Virus record (IMG/VR): IMGVR_UViG_3300032297_000274
Coordinates: 1 to 36,179 of that record
DNA length: 36,179 bases
Direction: 5' to 3' (one strand)
Source of the DNA: a virus
In this document: positions 11,455 through 17,403 of the stretch, piece after piece
Layout: every line of letters begins with the position of its first letter
How positions within the stretch are numbered: position 1 is the stretch's first letter
Made by a program: the position numbers and the translations under genes
The notes under the pieces: generated by a model
Told to the model about the DNA's origin: nothing
The model's input: the letters and a program-made list of their open reading frames with translations, nothing else
The model's database searches: none

Positions 11455-12321
11455 ATGGCAGCAACTAAAAGCAAGGCCCCCGGCAAAGGCTCTACAGTAC
11501 TAGAGTTTGACACAGACGCTATTAAGGCCCTTGAGAAGAAGGTAGCCAAAGAGACAGATCAAGAGATCCTTGATCGATTGGCCGAGCGCTTTGAGATCTT
11601 AGACGAGATGACCAAAGCAGTTAAGACTGGTGATGTACGTGCCATGATTGTGTCAGGTCCACCTGGCGTGGGCAAGAGCCACGGTGTTGAGACAGTACTC
11701 CAAAAGGCTGACATCTTCAATACATTGGCCGAGCGTAAGCCCAAGTACGAAGTGGTCAAAGGCGCTATGAGTGCCATCGGCCTGTACGCTAAGTTGTACG
11801 AGTTCAGCGACGTTGGTAACGTTGTAGTGTTCGACGACTGTGACTCAATCTTGATGGAAGACCTGAGCTTGAACATCTTGAAGGGTGCTTTGGACAGCAG
11901 TGAGCGTCGTTTCATCAGCTGGAACACAGACAGCAGACTGTTGCGTTCAGAAGGTATTCCAGATCGCTTTGAGTTCAAGGGTGCCGCGATCTTCATCACT
12001 AATATTAAGTTCGAGCACGTTCGCAGTAAGAAGCTCCGTGACCACTTGGATGCTTTGGAAAGCCGTTGCCACTACATTGACCTGCAGATGGACACACAAC
12101 GAGAGAAGATCCTGCGTATCAAGCAGATCGTGCCCACCATGTTGGCTCGCTACGAGTTTGAGCAATGTGTGCAAGACGAGTTGGTTGAGTTTGTAGAAGC
12201 TAACCAAGACAAGCTTCGCGAGTTGAGTCTCCGTATGGTACTCAAGCTAGCAGATCTGCGCAAGGCGTTTCCACGTAACTGGACAGCAATGGCCAAGACT
12301 ACATGTATGAAACGAGCGTAA
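11455..12321 (+). CDS. AAA+ ATPase, 288 aa
   Basis: Walker A is GPPGVGKS (residues 68-75), Walker B VVVFDDCDS (123-131), and FITN (180-183) is a sensor 1 candidate; R204 in LESRCHYIDL could act as arginine finger. The order and spacing fit a single AAA+ module, preceded by an acidic helical N-terminus and followed by a C-terminal helical lid. The substrate is unknown: phage AAA+ proteins of this size work as remodelers in replication, transcription or protein handling. It is by far the largest gene of the early array and heads a four-gene unit (12322, 12552, 12809). AAAGGAAA precedes ATG 11455. Confidence 0.85.
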   Translation: MAATKSKAPGKGSTVLEFDTDAIKALEKKVAKETDQEILDRLAERFEILDEMTKAVKTGDVRAMIVSGPPGVGKSHGVETVLQKADIFNTLAERKPKYEVVKGAMSAIGLYAKLYEFSDVGNVVVFDDCDSILMEDLSLNILKGALDSSERRFISWNTDSRLLRSEGIPDRFEFKGAAIFITNIKFEHVRSKKLRDHLDALESRCHYIDLQMDTQREKILRIKQIVPTMLARYEFEQCVQDELVEFVEANQDKLRELSLRMVLKLADLRKAFPRNWTAMAKTTCMKRA

Positions 12322-12555
12322 ATGATCCAACGCTTAGTACTGTATGCGACCCTGGGCTTCTTATTGAATGCCCTAGGGCAGAGCGCCTTTGACTGGGGCT
12401 TTTGGTGTGTGCTGGCCTTGTTTGTATGCGGCGATGTCATAGCCCGTAAAGAAGGACAAGAGCACGGCATCTGGATAACCATTACACTCCCCGCTGAGAA
12501 ATTAGCAGAGCTTAAACGACAATTAGACAAAGACATCAAGGACGCAGAGCAATGA
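12322..12555 (+). CDS. Small membrane protein, 77 aa
   Basis: Two hydrophobic segments (about residues 5-20 and 26-42) followed by a charged cytoplasmic-type helix (AEKLAELKRQLDKDIKDAEQ). It begins on the base after the ATPase stop, so the two are probably translationally coupled and may cooperate at the membrane. The stop overlaps the next ATG by four bases. Confidence 0.75.
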   Translation: MIQRLVLYATLGFLLNALGQSAFDWGFWCVLALFVCGDVIARKEGQEHGIWITITLPAEKLAELKRQLDKDIKDAEQ

Positions 12556-12812
12556 CTATTAACAAATGCACATACCTAGGCGCGAGTACCACACCATGTG
12601 GATGCGCCACAGTAGAGGGCCGTAGCTATTGCGCAGAGCACTTGTTCAAAGTCTACAAGCAGGGCACAACCCGTGCCAAGCGCAAGAAAGAACTACAGAC
12701 CGTGGACAAGGTACGTATCGTACAAGAGCTACTCAATGATGCCATTGCAGAGTTGGAAGCCGAAGGTTATGACTGTTATGCCGAACGCGAACTGGACCTA
12801 GAAGAACTATGA
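12552..12812 (+). CDS. Putative zinc-binding early protein, 86 aa
   Basis: C6, C16, C18, C27 and H30 in CTYLGASTTPCGC...SYCAEH form a likely small zinc site, followed by a basic segment (TTRAKRKKELQ) and an acidic helical tail. This seems to be a conserved phage family; a nucleic-acid or protein-binding role is plausible. It is coupled on both sides by 4-base overlaps. Confidence 0.77.
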   Translation: MTINKCTYLGASTTPCGCATVEGRSYCAEHLFKVYKQGTTRAKRKKELQTVDKVRIVQELLNDAIAELEAEGYDCYAERELDLEEL

Positions 12813-13018
12813 ACGACAACGATAAGAACAACTTGGTATTCCTAATGAACCTCAGCCCCCAAGCATTCCGTGAGTGGTTTGCGCAGGCCAGCATGGATGA
12901 CATTGATTATGCAGAAGAACTCATAGCACAGGCACAGATCTTGGCCATTGATGCCCGTGTGGCACAATTGCCACAGTACCGAGAAGCTGAAGAAGTTCTA
13001 AAACCCTTTTTATTGTAG
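12809..13018 (+). CDS. Hypothetical early protein, 69 aa
   Basis: All-helical acidic protein (LSPQAFREWFAQASMDDIDYAEELIAQ). It is the last gene of the ATPase unit. Its final codons and stop (CCTTTTTATTGTAG) form the loop and 3' side of the hairpin before P17, so termination and the end of translation coincide. Confidence 0.75.
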   Translation: MNDNDKNNLVFLMNLSPQAFREWFAQASMDDIDYAEELIAQAQILAIDARVAQLPQYREAEEVLKPFLL

Positions 13019-13026
13019 GGTCTTTG
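13003..13026 (+). terminator. Hairpin overlapping a stop codon, before P17
   Basis: ACCCT (13003-13007) and AGGGT (13017-13021) form the stem, the TAG stop (13016-13018) lies in its 3' side, and TCTTTGG follows. Confidence 0.5.
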
Positions 13027-13027
13027 G

Positions 13028-13056
13028 TTGACCATTTGGCTTAGTGACATTATAAT
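13028..13056 (+). promoter_or_regulatory. Early cassette promoter P17
   Basis: TTGACC (13028-13033), 17-base spacer, TATAAT (13051-13056), leader CATACACTAACAAGGAGC. Confidence 0.9.
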
Positions 13057-13084
13057 ACAAGCATACACTAACAAGGAGCTCCAA

Positions 13085-13315
13085 ATGGGACAATACGCAA
13101 ATACAGTTAACGCATACGCACAAGACGAAGCCCGTGTTCGCGTTTACAAAACAAAACGCATTTATAACAGTTTCGGTCAGACCGCCTATATGTTAAATGT
13201 TAGCAGTAACAAATTCCGCACAGACATTGCTAAAAAAGCAGACAAGCTCGTTGTTAAATTACAACAACAGCGTGTGGCAGAATTACAACAAGAGTTAGCC
13301 AAGCTAACAGCGTAA
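13085..13315 (+). CDS. Hypothetical early protein, 76 aa
   Basis: Start 13085 follows AAGGAGC; the open frame upstream only runs through the promoter. The basic first half (RVRVYKTKRIYNSF) and the C-terminal helix rich in Gln/Leu (LQQQRVAELQQELAKL), a likely coiled coil, suggest a nucleic-acid-associated oligomer. Function unknown. Confidence 0.75.
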   Translation: MGQYANTVNAYAQDEARVRVYKTKRIYNSFGQTAYMLNVSSNKFRTDIAKKADKLVVKLQQQRVAELQQELAKLTA

Positions 13316-13342
13316 AGTCCCGAGGCCCTGTAGGGTCTTTGG

Positions 13343-13371
13343 TTGACAACTTCGGTAAAACCAGTTATAAT
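13343..13371 (+). promoter_or_regulatory. Early cassette promoter P18
   Basis: TTGACA (13343-13348), 17-base spacer with TCGGTAAAACC, TATAAT (13366-13371). The upstream hairpin is degenerate: CCCT/AGGG with only two loop bases. Confidence 0.92.
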
Positions 13372-13399
13372 ACACACATACACTAAACAGGAGCACTAA

Positions 13400-13750
13400 A
13401 TGGCTAAGACACTTAAAGACATAGACAGCAATGCACTAGGCGACCACCTCGAGGACTTCTGCAACGAGAGCTTGAACAAGAAGCTCCGCAAGTTCCTAGT
13501 TCTAGACAGCCCGTCTAACATTGAAGACATCCTGGCTAAGGCAGAGTTCGAGGATGTAGAGGACATAGACGTCCGGGTGGGCATTGCAGTGGCAGAAGCT
13601 ACATTGTTGGAAGTTAACAAGGTGCTCAAAGCACAGGGCATAGACTTCGAGTTCCGCAGGTTTGACATGGTAGAGTACGAGACTTATATGTTAGTAAACA
13701 CTAACGATAAGAAGCTCGAGGCAGTGGCACAACGGGTGCGGGCTAGCTAA
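13400..13750 (+). CDS. Hypothetical early protein, 116 aa
   Basis: Acidic alpha/beta protein: LGDHLEDFCNESLNKKLRKFL, then EFEDVEDIDVRVGIAVAEA and a C-terminal beta strand with YETYMLVNTNDKK. AGGAGC precedes ATG 13400. It is a single-gene unit. No family was recognised. Confidence 0.77.
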   Translation: MAKTLKDIDSNALGDHLEDFCNESLNKKLRKFLVLDSPSNIEDILAKAEFEDVEDIDVRVGIAVAEATLLEVNKVLKAQGIDFEFRRFDMVEYETYMLVNTNDKKLEAVAQRVRAS

Positions 13751-13753
13751 AGA

Positions 13754-13774
13754 CCCTAGGCCCTCTAGGGCTTT
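13754..13774 (+). terminator. CCCTAG/CTAGGG hairpin before P19
   Basis: CCCTAG (13754-13759) and CTAGGG (13765-13770) pair around the loop GCCCT, followed by CTTTTGG, a better T tract than in most of these cassettes. Confidence 0.6.
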
Positions 13775-13777
13775 TGG

Positions 13778-13806
13778 TTGACACTTTGGTAAAACGGCAG
13801 TATAAT
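13778..13806 (+). promoter_or_regulatory. Early cassette promoter P19
   Basis: TTGACA (13778-13783), 17-base spacer with TTGGTAAAACG, TATAAT (13801-13806). Confidence 0.93.
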
Positions 13807-13838
13807 ACATACATACACTAACACACTAGGAGCACACA

Positions 13839-14102
13839 ATGATCAAGCAAGGCGAGATTGTAGTTTACAAGAACTTGGGCACATACCAACTCATCATAGA
13901 GGACTTCCGTCCGCAACATGACATTGAGCGGTACTACCAAGTCCGCCACTTCTCAGGTTTAGAAGTTCAGGCAGACACTATCAAAGAAGCTAAGAAGTGC
14001 CTCGAGGACTTTGAGAGAGTGGCACAAGAGATACAGGGTGCCATTAACAAGCTAACACGCTATGGATACCGCGTGTTCAAAGATGTGACAGAAAGAGGTT
14101 GA
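13839..14102 (+). CDS. Hypothetical early protein, 87 aa
   Basis: MIKQGEIVVYKNLGTYQLIIEDF reads as a beta-barrel-like start, then a helical charged half (TIKEAKKCLEDFERVAQEIQ). AGGAGC precedes it. The TGA stop (14100-14102) lies within the -35 box of the next promoter, so no terminator can separate the two units. Confidence 0.75.
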   Translation: MIKQGEIVVYKNLGTYQLIIEDFRPQHDIERYYQVRHFSGLEVQADTIKEAKKCLEDFERVAQEIQGAINKLTRYGYRVFKDVTERG

Positions 14103-14127
14103 CAGGTTGGTAAAACCGTGTTATAAT
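14099..14127 (+). promoter_or_regulatory. Early cassette promoter P20
   Basis: TTGACA (14099-14104), 17-base spacer with TTGGTAAAACC, TATAAT (14122-14127). It overlaps the end of the 13839 gene. Confidence 0.92.
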
Positions 14128-14156
14128 ACACACATAAACAAATAAAAGGACACAAG

Positions 14157-14309
14157 ATGAAACAAGTACAAAGAGCTTCAAGCACAGGTGGAACTATCAC
14201 AGAGTTCTTCGACGAAGACGGTCGCTTAGTAAAGACTGTACACACAGCAGGCAAACAATACAGCGGTAAGATCGCCGCACAAGAATCTAAATTAACTAAA
14301 GGAAAATGA
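14157..14309 (+). CDS. Hypothetical early protein, 50 aa
   Basis: MKQVQRASSTGGTITEFFDE, then a Lys-rich tail ending LTKGK. AAAAGGACAC is the ribosome site. FFDEDGRLVKTVHTAGKQYSG reads like a short beta meander. It leads into the membrane protein gene at 14312, sharing the AAAGGA site. No function known. Confidence 0.68.
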   Translation: MKQVQRASSTGGTITEFFDEDGRLVKTVHTAGKQYSGKIAAQESKLTKGK

Positions 14310-14311
14310 AA

Positions 14312-14545
14312 ATGAACAAGTATCAGAAACAAGCTATCCTAGACATGGTCAAAGTCTCCGCAGTCATACTTGGTGCAATTGCAGTCATAGGCTTTATTAT
14401 TAAAATGGGCGTTGAAGCCAACGACGTGATCACAGTGGGATCCTTTGCACTCATGGGCTACTGTATCTATCAACTGTTCCTAGTCCGTGTAAGCCAGCTG
14501 GAGTCAGAGGACAAGCGCACAGAAATGGAAAGCCGCTACAAATAA
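14312..14545 (+). CDS. Small membrane protein, 77 aa
   Basis: Two transmembrane segments (about residues 12-31 and 38-59) with a charged C-terminal helix (QLESEDKRTEMESRYK). ATG 14312 has AAAGGA at 14298-14303 with eight-base spacing; ATG 14306, which overlaps the previous stop, is too close to that site but cannot be excluded. Its stop lies at the foot of the next cassette hairpin. Confidence 0.75.
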   Translation: MNKYQKQAILDMVKVSAVILGAIAVIGFIIKMGVEANDVITVGSFALMGYCIYQLFLVRVSQLESEDKRTEMESRYK

Positions 14546-14563
14546 CCCTACAATGCATAGGGT
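14545..14563 (+). terminator. ACCCTA/TAGGGT hairpin before P21
   Basis: ACCCTA (14545-14550) pairs with TAGGGT (14558-14563) around CAATGCA. No T tract follows; GGTTGACA begins at once. Confidence 0.4.
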
Positions 14564-14565
14564 GG

Positions 14566-14594
14566 TTGACAAACGGGTAAATTGGCGTTATAAT
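14566..14594 (+). promoter_or_regulatory. Early cassette promoter P21
   Basis: TTGACA (14566-14571), 17-base spacer, TATAAT (14589-14594), leader with CACTAAACAGGAGC. It is the last cassette of the array. Confidence 0.92.
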
Positions 14595-14626
14595 ACATAC
14601 TTACACACACTAAACAGGAGCACATT

Positions 14627-14977
14627 ATGACAGTAGTAGCATTCAATGAAGCCGCAGTACAAGACGCTTGCAACGAAGCCGCAATGGCCGCCCGTACAGC
14701 CGCTAAACAGACACTGGCCGCACTGGGCGGCGACCGTGGCGCTTGTGGCTTTGCTTGGGTCAACGTTTGGGGCGTTCGCAGTAACTCAAAGCTGGGCAAT
14801 GCACTCAAAGCCCAAGGCTTCCGCAAAGACTACACAGGTGCACTGAGCCTGTGGAATCCCAGCAAAGCCGCAGTCCAGAGTTTGGACGTTCTGGAAGCTG
14901 GCGCCTATGCTTACGCAGAGGTTCTCAAGGCCAAGTTGGGCTTGGAGAAAGTCTACGCCGGCTCACGCATGGACTGA
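14627..14977 (+). CDS. Conserved alanine-rich phage protein, 116 aa
   Basis: Alanine-rich helical N-terminus (EAAVQDACNEAAMAARTAA) followed by GACGFAWVNVWGVRSNSKLG and FRKDYTGALSLWNPSKA. The well-defined block around WVNVWGVR...G...LK..GF suggests a conserved phage family of unknown function. It is the last gene of the early array, and a strong terminator follows. Confidence 0.8.
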   Translation: MTVVAFNEAAVQDACNEAAMAARTAAKQTLAALGGDRGACGFAWVNVWGVRSNSKLGNALKAQGFRKDYTGALSLWNPSKAAVQSLDVLEAGAYAYAEVLKAKLGLEKVYAGSRMD

Positions 14978-15019
14978 TAAAAAGACGCAGGCTCTGCAAC
15001 ACGCCTGAGCCTCCCTCTT

Positions 15020-15043
15020 CCCCACTTCGGTGGGGTTTCTTTT
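15020..15043 (+). terminator. Intrinsic terminator closing the early array
   Basis: CCCCAC-TTCG-GTGGGG (15020-15035) is a 6-bp GC stem with an extra-stable TTCG loop, followed by TTTCTTTT. This is the strongest intrinsic terminator in the window. A weaker AGGCTC/GAGCCT hairpin (14989-15012) precedes it. Confidence 0.9.
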
Positions 15044-15293
15044 GGCGGTGGTGGTCGGTGGGGTGGGGTGGTAGTAAATTAAAACTGTTGCGTAAAAGCT
15101 ACAGCTTGCAAGCCAAAAGTTCTCACAAATTCTCTCAAAGTTCTCCCAAATCTTTTCCCAAAAATCCCACCCTAAAAAACTTCGAGTTAGACTAGATCAC
15201 CATGGCCACAGATCTCCAGACCTTTAAAATTTTGCGCGGCAATTTTTTACACTATATAACTAGGCCGGTGCATTAAATATCATACACCTGTAT
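15044..15293. other. Non-coding stretch: G-rich tract, phased repeats and AT-rich DNA
   Basis: No gene is seen. G-rich 15044-15072 (GGTGG/GGGG tracts, quadruplex-capable) is followed at 15118-15180 by phased TTCTCACAAA / TTCTCTCAAA / TTCTCCCAAA / CTTTTCCCAAA units with a 10-12 base period. Then comes AT-rich DNA with a late-promoter-like ATTAAATA (15272-15279). Confidence 0.6.
15272..15279 (+). promoter_or_regulatory. Possible late promoter
   Basis: ATTAAATA is two changes away from the T4 late consensus TATAAATA and lies 15 bases before ATG 15294. Confidence 0.4.
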
Positions 15294-15578
15294 ATGTATA
15301 TGCACGATCACATCATTCCCGGCTCCCTAACATGGACCACTATAGAGGGTCTTGACTACTGCTGTGTGCAGGTCACTGAACATCGTTGGGACACGTGGAT
15401 ATCTGGTCCCAGGGGAGTGTACACTGCGGCGGATATAGGACAGTCACCCGCAGAATATTATCAACGTTATCCCGATAGACTGTGGGATCTCTATCATTTA
15501 ATCACAGTAGTAGCGGGTGGATTTTATCACTGTTGCTTATCGGGCAAGTGCAGTCTATATCGCTCTAGCTCACGTTGA
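15294..15578 (+). CDS. Hypothetical protein, 94 aa
   Basis: The frame begins MYMHDHIIPG, continues WTTIEGLDYCCVQVTEHRWDTWI and ends in a Cys/Ser-rich tail. A second start at 15300 is equally possible; neither has a ribosome site. The only support is the late-promoter-like motif upstream and a plausible composition. The last 52 bases overlap the 15527-15748 gene on the other strand, so one of the two 3' ends may be wrong. Confidence 0.5.
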   Translation: MYMHDHIIPGSLTWTTIEGLDYCCVQVTEHRWDTWISGPRGVYTAADIGQSPAEYYQRYPDRLWDLYHLITVVAGGFYHCCLSGKCSLYRSSSR

Positions 15579-15748
15579 TCCCACCACAGCCACCAGCTTG
15601 GAGCATGTGCTATGGCCATTAACAGCCACATTGCTGGCATACCCCAACTATTGCTTCCACATACGCTTGCGGGTTGTGCCAGTTCCCAAACTAGACCCAC
15701 TAGAAAAGCGGGTGTAGGAGCCAGAGTTATCAGTGTTCTCAGTTTCAC
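15527..15748 (-). CDS. Putative small membrane protein with GTG start, 73 aa
   Basis: Starts GTG at 15748, overlapping the stop of the upstream gene as GTGA, which supports translational coupling. Residues 6-22 (hydrophobic) and 36-56 (MPAMWLLMAIAHAPSWWLWW) look like two membrane segments, followed by a charged tail. No function can be assigned. It overlaps the 3' end of the plus-strand 15294 gene. Confidence 0.55.
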   Translation of the reverse strand: MKLRTLITLAPTPAFLVGLVWELAQPASVCGSNSWGMPAMWLLMAIAHAPSWWLWWDQRELERYRLHLPDKQQ

Positions 15749-15954
15749 GCTTTATTCAACTGTTTAAGCACTTGTTCAAAGGTTTCACTGACTTCCCATG
15801 TGCCGTGTGGTGGGCAGAACAAGAATGTCACTGTTTCAATGTCACCGTTTTCTCTGGTTACCACACTGTTATGTGCTGTCACTACTAGATCACGGTCGAT
15901 GGCTAATTTTGTCCCTTTATGCTGTGGACTAGCGTTGGTTAAGTTTAAGTACAT
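15745..15954 (-). CDS. Hypothetical protein, 69 aa
   Basis: Beta-rich small protein (LAIDRDLVVTAHNSVVTRENGDIETVTFLFCP) followed by a helix EVSETFEQVLKQLNKA. A promoter lies immediately upstream on the minus strand (-10 TATACT at 15964-15969), leaving a leader of only about three bases and no ribosome site. Function unknown. Confidence 0.6.
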   Translation of the reverse strand: MYLNLTNASPQHKGTKLAIDRDLVVTAHNSVVTRENGDIETVTFLFCPPHGTWEVSETFEQVLKQLNKA

Positions 15955-15963
15955 AGTGATCTT

Positions 15964-15993
15964 AGTATACAGGGTTTAAAAAGTGGTTGTCAA
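15964..15993 (-). promoter_or_regulatory. Minus-strand promoter of the 15954 gene
   Basis: On the minus strand TTGACA (15988-15993) and TATACT (15964-15969) are separated by 18 bases. The start near 15957 almost touches the ATG at 15954. Confidence 0.65.
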
Positions 15994-16209
15994 TGATATT
16001 TGGTGGTTTGAAAATTTTTTTGAGCAAATTTTTTAGCCTGTATATGGGGGGTCTGGGCTAGGTCTACTGTATAGTCACTGTGCGAGTATTGTATATCTAG
16101 TTTATTATCAGGGTAGATAATTAATTTGAAAAATCGTTTTTACCGCGGTCGCGCTTCGCGCTGGTTGGGCTCTCGGCTCCTGATCTGGCTGGTCTGATCT
16201 GTTACTGTG

Positions 16210-16217
16210 AATAAATA
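16210..16217 (+). promoter_or_regulatory. Late promoter (AATAAATA)
   Basis: AATAAATA, one change from T4 TATAAATA, lies eight bases before ATG 16226. With a T4-like start site 6-7 bases downstream of the box, the leader would be only 1-3 bases. Confidence 0.7.
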
Positions 16218-16225
16218 CCTGTACT

Positions 16226-16774
16226 ATGGCATTACCCTCGTCCGGATCGTTATCAATGAGTCAAGTCAACACTGAGTTGGGTCGGCCGTCCCGTCAGGGC
16301 ATTTCATTGAATGACGGCCAGGTCCGTAGCTTGGCTCAACGTCCCAGCGGCACTATCAGTATGAGCAATCTACGTGGTAGAAGCCTTGAAAACAGAATTA
16401 ACTTGTATTATAGCTACTTATGGTTCGGTGAAGAAGGTTACACCCTTAGTCGGACCTATCAAGATCCAGGATGGAGCATCAATGGCTACAGTGTGTTTGG
16501 CATTTTCACTGAAGGATACTACTGGGGTAACAGCTATAGTTACCTGATAGTTCGTGGTTACGCACCACAAAACTTGTTTAACTCTCTCGTTGGCTGGGAC
16601 GGCAGAACCTATACACCCACCGGTGTAAGTCCAGGTGGTGGTGTTATGTATAGTTTTCAACAATTCGGCAATTTGACCTACTGGTTCTGGTACAACAACG
16701 CCTACGGTGGGGGTCTACTCTATGCTCCTCCATATTACAACGGTGACGGCACTCAACTCTTTATACAAAACTAA
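16226..16774 (+). CDS. Putative virion/tail-associated protein
   Basis: The first 50 residues (ALPSSGSLSMSQVNTELGRP, ISLNDGQVRSLA, SGTISMSNLRGRS) are a motif seen in many phage tail-fibre and adhesin-associated proteins. The rest is Gly/Tyr/Trp-rich (YYSYLWFGEEGY, GGGVMYSFQQFG, WFWYNNAYGGGLLYAPPYY), suitable for a beta-rich, surface-exposed domain. The late promoter directly upstream supports a structural role. The sequence alone does not say whether it is a fibre tip, a decoration or a chaperone. Length 182 residues. Confidence 0.65.
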   Translation: MALPSSGSLSMSQVNTELGRPSRQGISLNDGQVRSLAQRPSGTISMSNLRGRSLENRINLYYSYLWFGEEGYTLSRTYQDPGWSINGYSVFGIFTEGYYWGNSYSYLIVRGYAPQNLFNSLVGWDGRTYTPTGVSPGGGVMYSFQQFGNLTYWFWYNNAYGGGLLYAPPYYNGDGTQLFIQN

Positions 16775-16794
16775 AAATTTAAATCGCGATAAAT

Positions 16795-17403
16795 CTAGGC
16801 AGATCGTACACTGACATTGGTGGTCAGTACCCAACGTAGTTCGCCTTCGCGGCCCTGATGTACCTGTGTTCTGTGCTCTAGCCAACCTGGAAATATCATC
16901 ACATCACCTTCTGACACAGGCAGGGTATGCCACCCTCGGTTTGGTCCGCCTTGGGGTCCTGTCTGCGGATGAAAGCGCCAGTAGGCTGTGTTGGGGTCAT
17001 AGAACTCAATGCCTCCACTGTGTTCAGGAACCTGTATGTAGGCACTGACCGCGGCTATGACTGTGCCGTGTGTATGTGACAGAGTCTGGCCTCCACGATC
17101 ATGATAGTTGGTCCAACTCTGCCCTATTTGAAACTGTGTATGAGGCATGATGTTCCACTGTTCAAACATTACTCTGCGCACCACGGGACCCAGCCACTGA
17201 TAGAAATCCTGGAACTCCGGCATGTTGTGTGGTCGGTCCACACTGTTGCTGGCACTGGTAGCGGCTGCCCCTACTTCCAGGTCTAGATCTATGGGTCTGT
17301 TGTCCACACATTTTTTCAGTGCAGGTAGCACACGATCTTTGTCCCATTTGTAGTGAGCTCGGTGTATAAGCTCGGGAAAAACTTTCAAAGGTTCGCTGCT
17401 CAT
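16795..17403 (-). CDS. 2-oxoglutarate/Fe(II)-dependent oxygenase
   Basis: SHTHGTVIAAVSAYIQVPEHSGGIEFYDPN (residues 109-138, split here) with H110/H112, then GDVMIFPGWLEHRT with H177, and R190 in RWVLTTNV: the iron and 2-oxoglutarate binding pattern of TIGR02466-type putative 2OG-Fe(II) oxygenases. These enzymes hydroxylate protein or small-molecule substrates using O2; the target is not evident. At 202 residues it is a complete single domain. The start overlaps the halogenase stop by four bases, so both are made from one message and may act on a common substrate. Confidence 0.8.
   Translation of the reverse strand: MSSEPLKVFPELIHRAHYKWDKDRVLPALKKCVDNRPIDLDLEVGAAATSASNSVDRPHNMPEFQDFYQWLGPVVRRVMFEQWNIMPHTQFQIGQSWTNYHDRGGQTLSHTHGTVIAAVSAYIQVPEHSGGIEFYDPNTAYWRFHPQTGPQGGPNRGWHTLPVSEGDVMIFPGWLEHRTQVHQGREGELRWVLTTNVSVRSA

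Noticed and set aside
11559-11999. Minus-strand open frame of 146 codons
   Set aside because: It is antisense to the AAA+ ATPase, whose motifs are clear.
14851-15195. Plus-strand open frame of 114 codons across the terminator
   Set aside because: It passes through the terminator, G-rich tract and phased repeats and overlaps the 14627 gene in another frame.
15517-15717. Plus-strand open frame of 66 codons
   Set aside because: No ribosome site; opposite a minus-strand gene with a coupled GTG start.
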